23,534 nucleotides of DNA, from assembly GCA_027346125.1 (NCBI GenBank), contig DAIEST010000140.1:1-23534 (forward strand). Reading direction: 5' to 3'. The translations under genes were made by a program, and so were the position numbers. This stretch comes from Leptospirillum sp. (lineage in GTDB: Bacteria > Nitrospirota > Leptospirillia > Leptospirillales > Leptospirillaceae). This document shows positions 5,971 through 13,948 of this stretch, in pieces. The first letter of the stretch is position 1. Each line of letters opens with the position of its first letter. Under the pieces are notes generated by a model. The model was not told the DNA's origin and ran no database searches. It saw only the letters and a program-made list of their open reading frames with translations.

Positions 5971-7767
5971 TTACCAGTCTACAAAACTCTTGAGGTGCTT
6001 GCTCCGGCTTGGATGCCGGAGCTTCCGCAAGGCCTTCGCCTCTATCTGGCGAATCCGCTCGCGAGTTACGTCAAAGTCCTGACCCACTTCTTCCAGCGTA
6101 TGATCGGTCGATTCACCGACCCCGAAGCGCAGTCGGATCACCCGTTCTTCCCGTTCCGTCAGAGACGAGAGCGCCTTCCCGATCTTCCGCACAAGGTCGT
6201 AGCGGACAGCAGAATCGATCGGGGAAATCGATTTTTTGTCTTCGATAAAGTCTCCAAGATGACTATCTTCTTCTTCCCCGATCGGTGTTTCAAGGGAAAT
6301 CGGCTCCCGGGCAATCTTAAGGACCCGACGGACTTTCTCCACCGGCATCTGCATGTCCTTCGCCAACTCTTCCGGAAGAGGTTCCCTCCCGAGTTCCTGT
6401 ACCAGGTGACGGGTTGTCCGGATCAGCTTGTTGATTGTTTCGATCATGTGGACCGGAATCCGGATTGTCCGCGCCTGATCGGCGATCGCACGTGTGATGG
6501 CCTGCCTGATCCACCATGTGGCATAGGTCGAGAACTTGAATCCTCTCTTGTATTCGAATTTGTCCACCGCTTTCATCAGACCGATGTTCCCCTCCTGGAT
6601 CAGGTCCAGGAACTGGAGGCCCCGGTTGGTATAGCGCTTGGCAATCGAAACCACCAGCCGGAGATTCGCCTTGATCAGTTCGGCCTTGGCTTCCCGAACC
6701 TTCCGTTCACCTTCCTCCAGAAGACGAAGACTCTCCCGTATTTCCGCCGAAGAGAGCAATGCCGCCACTTCCGCATCGTGAATCCGTTCCTGGGCCAAAC
6801 GGAAGGACTGAAGCAATTCGAGTTTCTCCGCATCGCGAAAACGTTCCCCGGGATCTGCTCCATCCTTCAGAAGCGACAGCGCCTTCAGGATCTCTTCCTT
6901 GCCGGCTCCGAGGCGTCGTCGGGAATGGTCCATGCTTTTTTCGGACTCTTCAATGATCATGACAATTTCGTGCAGCTGTCGGATCATCAATTCGACCTGC
7001 CGCCGATGAAGTTTCATCTGCATGATCAGTTCGACGATTTCTTTTTTGATCTTTTTCGCCTGCTCCCGGAGTTCACGCTTGCGGGAAGTATTCTTCTGGG
7101 CTTCTTTCCACTTCTCGGAAATCGCATTCAGCTTCAGAAAGAGCTCTGACAGGATTTCCGTATGCTGGACAAACTGCTCCCGGGCTTCCCGCAAGGAAGC
7201 GGAATCTCCCTCCTCAGCATCCTCTTCCGCTTCTTCCTCAAAGACATCGACGATCTCCCGGACTCCCATCTGCCCCGTCTGGAACTTGTCCCGGAGAGAG
7301 AGGATACTGCGAACAGTCAGGGGCATTCCAAAGAGGATCCCCGAAACTTCCTTCTGTCCCTCCTCGATCCGCTGGGCGATCGCAATTTCCCCTTCCCTCG
7401 TCAAAAGAGGAACCGCTCCCATTTCCTTCAGGTACAGCCTTACGGGATCATCAATCCGGGAAAGGGCTCCCGGAGTCATGTCGATGCCTTCGTCCTCCTC
7501 CTCGACATCCCCTCCCCGTACCGTATCCAGTTCCGTAAATCCCTCTTCATCCTCGGCATCAATGTCGGTATACCCGGCCTCACGGGATTCCTCATCCACT
7601 ATATCGATGTTCATATCCCCGAAATAGGACATAAGGCTGTCGAGCTGGTCCGATCCGATCGCTTCAGGCGGAAGAACATTGTTCAACTCATCATAAGTGA
7701 GGTATCCGCGCTCCTTGCCAAGACTGATCAGATCCTTCATCTCGTTCAGTTTTTCACCTTTGCTCAT
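5971..7767 (-). CDS. rpoD: RNA polymerase primary sigma factor (sigma-70, RpoD)
   Basis: This sigma factor directs RNA polymerase to housekeeping promoters. The 598-residue product has region 1.1 at the N-terminus, an acidic linker (EDEEG, VEEEDEG), region 1.2 (DPVRLYLKEMG, 107-117) and a large non-conserved insertion with long charged helices (about 140-355). Region 2 (ELIKANLRLVVSIAKRY to FSTYATWWIRQAITRAI, about 363-428) carries the -10 recognition helix. Region 3 follows, then region 4 (LTEREERVIRLRFGVG to VTRERIRQIEAKALRKLR, 536-584), which has the -35 helix-turn-helix. The ATG at 7767 follows AGCAGGAGA. It is downstream of dnaG in the classical macromolecular-synthesis order. Confidence 0.98.
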   Translation of the reverse strand: MSKGEKLNEMKDLISLGKERGYLTYDELNNVLPPEAIGSDQLDSLMSYFGDMNIDIVDEESREAGYTDIDAEDEEGFTELDTVRGGDVEEEDEGIDMTPGALSRIDDPVRLYLKEMGAVPLLTREGEIAIAQRIEEGQKEVSGILFGMPLTVRSILSLRDKFQTGQMGVREIVDVFEEEAEEDAEEGDSASLREAREQFVQHTEILSELFLKLNAISEKWKEAQKNTSRKRELREQAKKIKKEIVELIMQMKLHRRQVELMIRQLHEIVMIIEESEKSMDHSRRRLGAGKEEILKALSLLKDGADPGERFRDAEKLELLQSFRLAQERIHDAEVAALLSSAEIRESLRLLEEGERKVREAKAELIKANLRLVVSIAKRYTNRGLQFLDLIQEGNIGLMKAVDKFEYKRGFKFSTYATWWIRQAITRAIADQARTIRIPVHMIETINKLIRTTRHLVQELGREPLPEELAKDMQMPVEKVRRVLKIAREPISLETPIGEEEDSHLGDFIEDKKSISPIDSAVRYDLVRKIGKALSSLTEREERVIRLRFGVGESTDHTLEEVGQDFDVTRERIRQIEAKALRKLRHPSRSKHLKSFVDW

Positions 7768-7818
7768 TCGATCTCCTGCTTATCACGTCAATCATTGGCA
7801 ACCTGGATCTTCAGGGTA

Positions 7819-9474
7819 TCAGACAGACACCCTGTCCTTGCGGTAAAAACGACGGACACGCGATACCAGATCCGCCAGTCGCTGAGACCTCGTGTCATGA
7901 TCTTCCGGAAGTTGAATCCAGAACTCCGCCAGCATTGGCTCCTTGAGAACAAGCTCCCTCGTGTCAACGGGGTTGCGGGCCGGTTCTTCCCACAGTGTCC
8001 GGACGAACAATGCCAGTCTCTCCGAGGTTATAAATGAGAAATCGGTTCCCTTCATGATCGCCGCGGGATGAGGGTCGGAACCGTCTGTCCAGAGCCGGAC
8101 CAGTTCAAGAACAAGATTCCTCTCCATCAGTTCACGATTTGAAATGCGCCCATGGGGACGCACCGGAGAATGGGCTGATGACCGCTCTTCCTCCAGTGTT
8201 TCTTCGCGAAACAACCCCTGGGCCAGCAGATCCTTGTTCAACTGGAAAAGGGATGCCCCCCGGGACAGGAAAAGATCCAGCCGTTGGGGATCGGGGATTT
8301 TCTTGGCAAGACCGTAGTAGGTCTCCAGCAAAACCTTCCGGTCCTCACCTGACGCCGCCCGGACCCGCTCCTCAAAAAGTTCCATTACAAAATCCAGTAC
8401 TGGCTTTGCCGTTTCGACAGCCCGCCTGATCGCGTCCGGACCGGACTGGCGGACCCACTCGTCAGGATCCTTCCCTTCAGGCGTCTGGACCGCCTTCACC
8501 GGGATTCTGGCGTCCAGGACAAGCCGATCGGCAAGACGGACCACTGCATTTTGTCCCGCCTTGTCTCCGTCAAACACGACAACAACCTCATCCACAAGTC
8601 GGGAGAGATGAATCAGGTGCGCATCTGTAAGCGCCGTCCCCAGAGGAGCCACCACCGACTCGATCCCGGCCTCAAAAAGAACCATCACATCGAAATACCC
8701 TTCTACCACAAGAGCGCGGCGGGTCTTTTCAAGCGACGCCCTTGCCTGGTCGAGGCCAAACAGGACCTCCTTCTTGCGGAAGAAAGGATGTTCGGGGGAA
8801 TTCAGGTATTTTGGCCCGGAAGCATCTCCGGAAAGGATTCGACCGCCGAACGCCACGGTAGGCCCATATTCCAGGCGGATCGGAATCATCAGCCGTTCAC
8901 GAAAAAACTCCCTGTACCCCCCGGGCCCCTTCCTGAGAAGACCAAAAAGCTCCCAGTCCTCACGCCTGGATGGAGGAACGCGATTCAGGATCGTTCCCGG
9001 TGCCGACCACCCCAGACCGAAACGGTCGACTGTTCCCGGATGAAGACGCCGCGTTTCCAGAAGATACCTTCGGGCGTTTTCCCCTTCTGTCAGATGGAGC
9101 ACCCTGCGAAAAAGGGACTCCGCTTCGCGACAGACAGAGAAGCACTGTTTTTTTCGATCATTTTTCTCCCCCCGGGCTTCCGGCGGGGAGATTCCCGCCT
9201 GATCCGCCAAAAGGCGGATGGCTTCGGGAAAGGTCTTCCGTTCAAACTTTTCCACGAACCGGAAAACATCACCGCCAGCCTGGCAACCAAAGCAATAGAA
9301 GAGCTGTTTCTCAGGGTCGACATGAAAGGAAGGCGTCCGTTCCTCGTGAAACGGACAGAGGCTGACATAAACCCGCCCACGGCGCTTGAGGGACACACGA
9401 TCGCCTACGACTCGGACGAGGTCACTCGCCCGTCGAACCTGCTCCAGCCAGTCCTTGTACTCCCTAGACTCCAG
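7819..9474 (-). CDS. dnaG: DNA primase DnaG
   Basis: Primase synthesises RNA primers at the replication fork. The CHC2 zinc finger is complete (LCPFH ... FYCFGC). The core follows (FFRERLMIPI, VAFGGR, SGPKYLNSPE), then the TOPRIM motifs VVEGYFDVMVL (catalytic E) and VVVVFDGDKAGQNA (DxD). The C-terminal helicase-interaction region is short and divergent. The first conventional start in frame is GTG 9396, but that would remove the conserved helical segment before the zinc finger. The upstream in-frame residues EQVRRASDLVRVVGDRVSLK match the family N-terminus (ARTDIVDVIGERVPLK type). No ATG, GTG or TTG occurs there. A CTG at 9474 is the best candidate and gives about 551 residues. The yqeY stop is 10 bases upstream. 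Confidence 0.93.
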   Translation of the reverse strand: MESREYKDWLEQVRRASDLVRVVGDRVSLKRRGRVYVSLCPFHEERTPSFHVDPEKQLFYCFGCQAGGDVFRFVEKFERKTFPEAIRLLADQAGISPPEARGEKNDRKKQCFSVCREAESLFRRVLHLTEGENARRYLLETRRLHPGTVDRFGLGWSAPGTILNRVPPSRREDWELFGLLRKGPGGYREFFRERLMIPIRLEYGPTVAFGGRILSGDASGPKYLNSPEHPFFRKKEVLFGLDQARASLEKTRRALVVEGYFDVMVLFEAGIESVVAPLGTALTDAHLIHLSRLVDEVVVVFDGDKAGQNAVVRLADRLVLDARIPVKAVQTPEGKDPDEWVRQSGPDAIRRAVETAKPVLDFVMELFEERVRAASGEDRKVLLETYYGLAKKIPDPQRLDLFLSRGASLFQLNKDLLAQGLFREETLEEERSSAHSPVRPHGRISNRELMERNLVLELVRLWTDGSDPHPAAIMKGTDFSFITSERLALFVRTLWEEPARNPVDTRELVLKEPMLAEFWIQLPEDHDTRSQRLADLVSRVRRFYRKDRVSV

Positions 9475-9484
9475 TTCCGCCGTC

Positions 9485-9949
9485 TTAGGCTCCCAGTCGG
9501 GTTTTGACTTTCTGACTCACCAAACGGTTATCGACACGCCCGGCCGTCCTGGGGGACAGCCACTTCATGACAAGCCCCATATCCCTGGGGGAGGCGGCAC
9601 CCGTCTCGCTAACCGCCTGTTCCAGCAAAAGCTCCAACTCTCTTTCCGACAAAGGCTCTGGCAGATATTCCTTAAGGATGTCTCTCTCTGCCTTTTCTTT
9701 GTCAGACAGGTCCATCCGGCCGGCCTTCTCGAATTGTTCGATGGCCTCGTCAAGTTTTCTGAGCATCCCGGAAAGAACGGCCACAACCTCAGCTTCCGTC
9801 AGGGAAGATCCCTTCCCTTTTTCAATCTCGGCATTCCGGATTGCAGACAAAGCCATACGGACGATCGAAAGACGCACCTTCTGTCCGGATCGGAGGCTTT
9901 CCTTCTGGTCGGTCCGAAGACGTTCAAGCAGCCCGGAATCGGCCGTCAT
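9485..9949 (-). CDS. yqeY: GatB/YqeY-domain protein
   Basis: The family resembles the tRNA-binding C-terminal domain of the GatB amidotransferase subunit; a stand-alone function is not firmly known. The 154-residue product shows the expected elements: LLERLRTDQKESLRSGQK, RLSIVRMALSAIRNAEIEKG, a central helix, AERDILKEYLPEPLSERE, and the tail DMGLVMKWLSPRTAGRVDNR (the GxVMKxL...GR.D motif). The frame is open further upstream, but the family begins at MTADSGLLERL, so ATG 9949 is chosen. It shares one base with the rpsU stop (TGATG) and has no clear ribosome site of its own, so it is probably translationally coupled to rpsU. It lies between rpsU and dnaG, a common variant of this operon. Confidence 0.9.
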   Translation of the reverse strand: MTADSGLLERLRTDQKESLRSGQKVRLSIVRMALSAIRNAEIEKGKGSSLTEAEVVAVLSGMLRKLDEAIEQFEKAGRMDLSDKEKAERDILKEYLPEPLSERELELLLEQAVSETGAASPRDMGLVMKWLSPRTAGRVDNRLVSQKVKTRLGA

Positions 9950-10146
9950 CACCGGGACGCCAGCCTGGCGCGCTTGAGTGCTTTCTTTCGTGCGGCCAGC
10001 GCTTTCTTCTTCCGGCGCACACTCGGTTTCTCGTAATGCTCCCGTTTCTTGATCTCGGAAAGGATCCCTGCCTTTTCGCACTGTTTCTTGAAGCGCTTCA
10101 ACGCACTTTCAAACGATTCGTTTTCCTTGATCCGGACTCCTGTCAT
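9949..10146 (-). CDS. rpsU: 30S ribosomal protein S21
   Basis: S21 is a small basic protein of the 30S subunit that aids initiation near the anti-Shine-Dalgarno end of 16S rRNA. The 65-residue product reads MTGVRIKENESFESALKRFK, then the typical EKAGILSEIKKREHYEKPS and a lysine/arginine-rich tail (RRKKKALAARKKALKRAR). The start is ATG 10146, preceded at ideal distance by AGGAGGG. Upstream in-frame codons do not fit the family. It is the first gene of the rpsU-yqeY-dnaG-rpoD cluster. Confidence 0.97.
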   Translation of the reverse strand: MTGVRIKENESFESALKRFKKQCEKAGILSEIKKREHYEKPSVRRKKKALAARKKALKRARLASR

Positions 10147-10210
10147 GAACCCTCCTGTAATGAATGCGCCAGCCAGAATGAAAATCCCATTTTGCAAAAA
10201 ACAGTTTTCC

Positions 10211-10240
10211 AGTTTACTGCTTTCAAAATGCTTATGTCAA
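10211..10240 (-). promoter_or_regulatory. Likely promoter of the rpsU-dnaG-rpoD operon
   Basis: On the minus strand a consensus TTGACA (10240-10235) is followed after 18 bases by TAAACT (10216-10211; four of six consensus bases), about 65 bases upstream of the rpsU start. The surrounding 10147-10438 divergent intergenic region is AT-rich compared with the genes, as expected for a double promoter region. Confidence 0.45.
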
Positions 10241-10321
10241 AAACACCCCAAGGCACACCCTCACCCTCTTCGTTCATTTTACCACAACATCAAAACCAAC
10301 GGGAAAAATGCAAACAAATGC

Positions 10322-10351
10322 TTTACAGCAATCAATTATTTTTGTTACAGT
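10322..10351 (+). promoter_or_regulatory. Likely promoter of the HU gene
   Basis: TTTACA (10322-10327) and TACAGT (10346-10351) are 18 bases apart, and the -10 element is preceded by TGT, as in extended -10 promoters. The roughly 80-base leader that follows holds two perfect six-pair hairpins: CCTCCA/TGGAGG at 10352-10368 and CCGCAC/GTGCGG at 10383-10404. Confidence 0.4.
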
Positions 10352-10438
10352 CCTCCAGAGAATGGAGGAAGCTCCATCCGGTCCGCACTGTATTGCATGT
10401 GCGGCCGTTCTGAAGATCAATCCTGCAAGGAGGCTTTC

Positions 10439-10747
10439 ATGGCAAAAGCGACAAAGGCAACCCTGACCAAGTCGGACCTGATTGATACACTCCATTCCAA
10501 GAACGGCACCCTGACCAAGAAAGCCGTGGCAGAAGTCGTTGACCAGCTGTTTTCAACGGTTACCGAACAGGTGGCGAAGGGCTCTTCCGTCAATATAGTC
10601 GGGTTCGGGAAATTTCACGCCGTGAAGCGTGCCGCCCGGATGGGAAGGAATCCTGCTACGGGGGCGACGATCAAGATCGCTGCCACCACGACACCCCGCT
10701 TCTCTGCCGGAAAAGCATTCAAGGATGCGGTAGGGAAAAAGAAGTAA
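10439..10747 (+). CDS. hup: HU-family histone-like DNA-binding protein
   Basis: HU dimers bend and compact DNA. The 102-residue product carries the N-terminal helices (LTKSDLIDTLHSKNGTLTKKAVAEVVDQLF), then VNIVGFGKFHAVKRAARMGR and NPATGATIKI, the conserved beta-arm that inserts into the minor groove, and the C-terminal helix FSAGKAFKDAV. The first seven residues and the GKKK tail are slightly longer than in E. coli HU. The start is ATG 10439 after AAGGAGG. It is transcribed divergently from rpsU and converges on the HIT gene, whose stop lies 17 bases away. A single HU-type gene here would form homodimers; IHF is less likely. Confidence 0.93.
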   Translation: MAKATKATLTKSDLIDTLHSKNGTLTKKAVAEVVDQLFSTVTEQVAKGSSVNIVGFGKFHAVKRAARMGRNPATGATIKIAATTTPRFSAGKAFKDAVGKKK

Positions 10748-10755
10748 CAAAATCT

Positions 10756-10772
10756 CTGGTTCAGTTAACCGG
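10756..10772 (-). terminator. Weak terminator-like hairpin between HU and HIT genes
   Basis: CCGGTT and AACCAG (minus strand) form a six-pair stem with one G-T pair around the HIT stop codon, followed by AGATTTTG. The T-run is only four bases, so this is a weak candidate for the end of the rho-his-HIT transcript. Confidence 0.3.
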
Positions 10773-11121
10773 GGGGCCAAGTCATCTGACGTCCGCCCAT
10801 AAGGTGGAGATGGAGATGCCCCACTGTCTGCCCCCCGTCTGACCCGGTGTTTACCACCAGACGGAATCCGCCGGCGGCAAGTCCCTGATCGGCGGCAATC
10901 CGGACGGCTGTGCTGAAGAGTTTCCCCACGCGTTCCTCCCCTCCCTGTCGCTGGAGGGCTCCCGCGATATCCTGAACGTGTTCCCTGGGTACCACCAGGA
11001 CATGGAGAGGGGCTTGCGGGTTCACATCGCGAACCACAATGGTCGCGTCGTCTTCATAAAGCTTCTGTGAGGGAATTTCTCCTCTCAGGATCCGGCAGAA
11101 CACACAAGAAGGCTCATTCAT
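10765..11121 (-). CDS. HIT-family (HinT-like) nucleotide-binding hydrolase
   Basis: HIT proteins of the HinT branch hydrolyse AMP-linked substrates such as adenosine phosphoramidates. The 118-residue product starts with the typical CVFCRILRGEIPSQKLYED, includes HVLVVPREHV, and ends with the triad GHLHLHLMGG (H102, H104 and H106 of the HxHxH motif) close to the C-terminus. The start is ATG 11121 (MNEPS), which overlaps the end of hisIE by 8 bases; an in-frame ATG three codons earlier has no spacing for a ribosome site. HIT genes next to hisIE are common in this gene order. It is the last gene in the rho-his string. Confidence 0.9.
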   Translation of the reverse strand: MNEPSCVFCRILRGEIPSQKLYEDDATIVVRDVNPQAPLHVLVVPREHVQDIAGALQRQGGEERVGKLFSTAVRIAADQGLAAGGFRLVVNTGSDGGQTVGHLHLHLMGGRQMTWPPG

Positions 11122-11809
11122 TCCCGGCATCCCCTTTTCTTTCGGTTCTTGACTGTTTTTCTTGAAGACCTCCCGTTCCACGACGGGTTTCCAGTACTTC
11201 CATGACCTCTTCCCAGGAGAGTCCGAACCGTTCCAGCGCAACTCCCATATGAAACACCAGATCCGCCCATTCGCTGATCTGTCGTTCCCGGGACTCCGAA
11301 AGGGACGCAATCAGGACTTCTGTCGACTCTTCCTGAACTTTCTTCAAAACATGGTCTTCCGGTTTTTTCAAAAGGGATGCCGTATAGGATATGGACGGAT
11401 CCTCCCCGCGCCGTGCGCGAATGGTTTCCAGAAGATCGGCCCAGGTCTCGAATGGCGGCAGCGTTCTGGCAGAAGATTGGGAAGAAGGCGGCGGATCGAA
11501 GCAGGAAACGGCACCCGTATGACAGGTGGGACCAGCCGGACGCGCGAGAATCAGGAGAGCGTCCCGATCGCAGTCTTCCCGTATTTCGACGACCTGCAGG
11601 TAGTTTCCTGATGTTTCTCCTTTTTCCCAGATGCGGTTACGGCTCCGGCTGTAGAAAGTAACCCGGCCAGTAGACCGGGTTTTCTCCATCGATTCCTCGT
11701 TCACGTAGCCAAGCATCAGCACCCGGCCAGTGATCCAGTTCTGGACGACAGCCGGAACAAGTGCATCCTTCTGGAAAGAACGCTCCGAAAGCTCCACCCT
11801 TTCCTCCAT
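11114..11809 (-). CDS. hisIE: Bifunctional PR-AMP cyclohydrolase / PR-ATP pyrophosphatase
   Basis: HisIE catalyses steps 2 and 3 of histidine synthesis. The N-terminal HisI domain carries NWITGRVLMLGYVNEESMEKT, FYSRSRNRIWEKGETSG and the zinc site DCDRDALLI ... CHTGAVSCF. After a short linker the HisE domain has SYTASLLKKPEDHVLKKVQEE, STEVLIA and EWADLVFHMGVAL. At 231 residues it is a normal fused form, with about 20 extra C-terminal residues. ATG 11809 has no ribosome site, whereas a GTG four codons later (11797) has GGAGG 5 bases upstream, so the true start may be 11797. It starts 4 bases after hisF. Confidence 0.95.
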   Translation of the reverse strand: MEERVELSERSFQKDALVPAVVQNWITGRVLMLGYVNEESMEKTRSTGRVTFYSRSRNRIWEKGETSGNYLQVVEIREDCDRDALLILARPAGPTCHTGAVSCFDPPPSSQSSARTLPPFETWADLLETIRARRGEDPSISYTASLLKKPEDHVLKKVQEESTEVLIASLSESRERQISEWADLVFHMGVALERFGLSWEEVMEVLETRRGTGGLQEKQSRTERKGDAGNE

Positions 11810-11813
11810 GAAT

Positions 11814-12590
11814 CTATTCGATCGCTGGCTGTCCCCTGAGCGGACGGACCGGAGAGCCCCGCTCCAGAAGATACTCTTTCAGTGCGGGAACCGTGAGTTC
11901 TCCAAAATGGAAAAGGCTGGCAGCCAGGGCAGCATCTGCCCCCGCATCAAACGCCTCACGAAAATGCTCCATAGACCCGGCTCCGCCCGATGCGATGACA
12001 GGAACGCGCACGCGGCGGGTCACCTCACCGATCAGTGCCGTATCGTATCCCATACCGGTTCCGTCACGATCGATGGAGGTCAGGAGGATCTCGCCCGCCC
12101 CCAGCCCCACCGCCTTCTCGATCCATTCCAGCGCATCGAGGCCGGTAGGGACCGTCCCCCCGCGACTATAGACCCGATACCCTCCGGATTCCCTGCGGAC
12201 ATCAACAGCCAGAACAATGCATTGGCTCCCGAATCGACGGGCGCCTTCCCCCAGCAGATCCGGATTCTGAATCGCCGCAGAGTTGATGGATACCTTGTCC
12301 GCTCCTGCCAGAAGCATCTTTCTCATGTCTTCAATGGAACGGATTCCGCCTCCCACCGTCAGGGGCAGGAATACTGCCTCCGCCGTGTGCCGGACGACAT
12401 CAAGCAGGGTTTCCCTTTCCTCCACTGTCGCCCCGATATCCAGAAGACAGATCTCGTCGGCTTCCATGCGGTTATAGAGACGGGCAACTTCCACCGGATC
12501 TCCCGCATCCACAAGATTCCCGAAGCGAACGCCCTTGACGACCCGGCCGCCCTTCATGTCAAGACAGGGGATGATCCGTTTAAGAAGCAC
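11814..12590 (-). CDS. hisF: Imidazole glycerol phosphate synthase cyclase subunit
   Basis: HisF closes the imidazole ring using ammonia delivered by HisH. It is a TIM barrel of 258 residues with catalytic aspartates D11 (RIIPCLDMKGGRVVKG) and D130 (VLAVDVRRESGGY), and phosphate-binding loops TVGGGIRS, SIDRDGTGMGYD and VIASGGAGS. The start is GTG 12590, with GAAGGAC about 9 bases upstream, and overlaps the hisA stop by 11 bases. With HisH encoded two genes upstream the complex is complete. Confidence 0.97.
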   Translation of the reverse strand: MLLKRIIPCLDMKGGRVVKGVRFGNLVDAGDPVEVARLYNRMEADEICLLDIGATVEERETLLDVVRHTAEAVFLPLTVGGGIRSIEDMRKMLLAGADKVSINSAAIQNPDLLGEGARRFGSQCIVLAVDVRRESGGYRVYSRGGTVPTGLDALEWIEKAVGLGAGEILLTSIDRDGTGMGYDTALIGEVTRRVRVPVIASGGAGSMEHFREAFDAGADAALAASLFHFGELTVPALKEYLLERGSPVRPLRGQPAIE

Positions 12591-13335
12591 CCGGTCTGTC
12601 CTTCGGTTGGCTTTCAGTCGGATAGCCCAGGAACGAAAGGGCCAATGACAGGTCCATCACGCCGGTATACAGGGACTTTCCCACAATCGCACCATCGATT
12701 CCCATTTCCCGGAGGAGGGAAAGGTCCGAGAGATCGCGTATCCCTCCGCTTGCAATCACCGGAGCCCTCACCGTTCTTTTCAGGATTTCGTACCTTGCAA
12801 AATTTGGCCCCGACAGCAGTCCGTCCCGCTGGATATCCGTATAGACGAACCCCCGGACTCCCATTTCCGACATCCGGACCATGACTTCCAGCGGATCCCG
12901 GGAATCGACATCCAGCCATCCCCTGACCGCCAGCCCATCGTCACGGACATCGATCCCGACATAGAACCGATCCGGGTGGCGTTCGATCATTTCCCCCAGA
13001 AAAACAGGATCCGTAATGGCTGCCGTCCCCAGAATCAGACGGGAAACACCCGCATCGAAATAGGAGTGCGCAATCTCGCGGGAACGGACACCGCCCCCGA
13101 CCTGGACAAAACCGTTGAAGGCCTGAACGATGTCCCGGATGAGCGGCTGATTGATCGGTACACCTTCCCGGGCACCGTCAAGATCCACCACATGGAGATG
13201 GCGGGCTCCCCGTTCCCGGAAGAGCATGGCCATCTTGGCCGGATCCTCTCCGTAAATGGTCTCCTGGTCAAAACGACCCTGAGTCAGGCGGACAACCTTT
13301 CCGTTCCTGAGGTCAATCGCGGGATACAGCTGCAT
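12580..13335 (-). CDS. hisA: ProFAR isomerase (phosphoribosylformimino-AICAR-P isomerase)
   Basis: HisA performs the Amadori rearrangement of ProFAR to PRFAR. The 251-residue TIM barrel shows LYPAIDLRNGKVVRL (D8), VQVGGGVRS, FYVGIDVRDD (D129) and VIASGGIRD. The frame is open for 11 codons further upstream, but the family begins at MQLYPAID and this ATG (13335) has GAAAGG at 7 bases, so this start is chosen. It overlaps the end of hisH by 23 bases. There is no TrpF-like replacement of residues that would point to the bifunctional PriA type, although a bifunctional role cannot be excluded by eye. Confidence 0.95.
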   Translation of the reverse strand: MQLYPAIDLRNGKVVRLTQGRFDQETIYGEDPAKMAMLFRERGARHLHVVDLDGAREGVPINQPLIRDIVQAFNGFVQVGGGVRSREIAHSYFDAGVSRLILGTAAITDPVFLGEMIERHPDRFYVGIDVRDDGLAVRGWLDVDSRDPLEVMVRMSEMGVRGFVYTDIQRDGLLSGPNFARYEILKRTVRAPVIASGGIRDLSDLSLLREMGIDGAIVGKSLYTGVMDLSLALSFLGYPTESQPKDRPGAS

Positions 13336-13948
13336 TTCTGACCTTTCCGAAGTTTCGAAGGATGGCAATTCCCAGATCCTGGCTCTTTTCCGGATGAAAC
13401 TGCACTCCCACGGTCATCCCCCGACCGGCAACAGAGGGGAAGGGAACCTGGTATTCCGTCCTTCCAAGAACGGATTCCTCCGGAACACCTGACGCGTAAA
13501 ACGAATGCACAAAATAGAACTCAAGGGTTTCCGGAAGATTGTCCCACAGGAAATGTTCCCGGCTGCGGGTCACCTGGTTCCAGCCGACATGAGGCACCTT
13601 TCCCAGGTCCGGAGAAAAAGGAACAACCTGTCCCTGAAGGAGAGAGAGGCCCCGATGGGCACCAAACTCCTCTCCCGTCTCAAAAAGTAACTGAAGCCCC
13701 AGACAGATGCCAAGAAGCGGTCGTTCGGACAGAGACCATTCCCTCAGAAACGGAACAAATCCGCGCTCCTCAAGATGGGCGATTCCTTCCCCAAACGCAC
13801 CGACGCCTGGCAGAACCAGGTGGGACGCACTGCCGGCTTTCTCCGGCGATTCCGCCAGAAAGGCATCGTGCCCCGCAACTTCAAGGGCCTTGAGGACAGA
13901 GAAAAGATTTCCCATCCCATAATCGATGACAGCAGTCCGGCAGGTCAC
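13313..13948 (-). CDS. hisH: Imidazole glycerol phosphate synthase glutaminase subunit
   Basis: HisH releases ammonia from glutamine for HisF. The 211-residue class-I amidotransferase shows the N-terminal AVIDYGMGNLFSVLKAL, LVLPGVGAFG (oxyanion strand), the nucleophile C82 in GICLGLQLL, and H185/E187 in GVQFHPEKS. The PHVGWNQV motif is also typical. The start is GTG 13948, overlapping the hisB stop (GTGA), with GGGAG about 9 bases upstream. Confidence 0.97.
   Translation of the reverse strand: MTCRTAVIDYGMGNLFSVLKALEVAGHDAFLAESPEKAGSASHLVLPGVGAFGEGIAHLEERGFVPFLREWSLSERPLLGICLGLQLLFETGEEFGAHRGLSLLQGQVVPFSPDLGKVPHVGWNQVTRSREHFLWDNLPETLEFYFVHSFYASGVPEESVLGRTEYQVPFPSVAGRGMTVGVQFHPEKSQDLGIAILRNFGKVRNAAVSRD

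Noticed and set aside
5995..7149. 384-codon plus-strand frame
   Set aside because: It is the antisense shadow of rpoD, with no ribosome site or family motifs.
10211..10222. CAGT-N2-ACTG element near the rpsU promoter as a LexA box
   Set aside because: It matches neither the E. coli CTGT-N8-ACAG nor the Gram-positive GAAC-N4-GTTC form.
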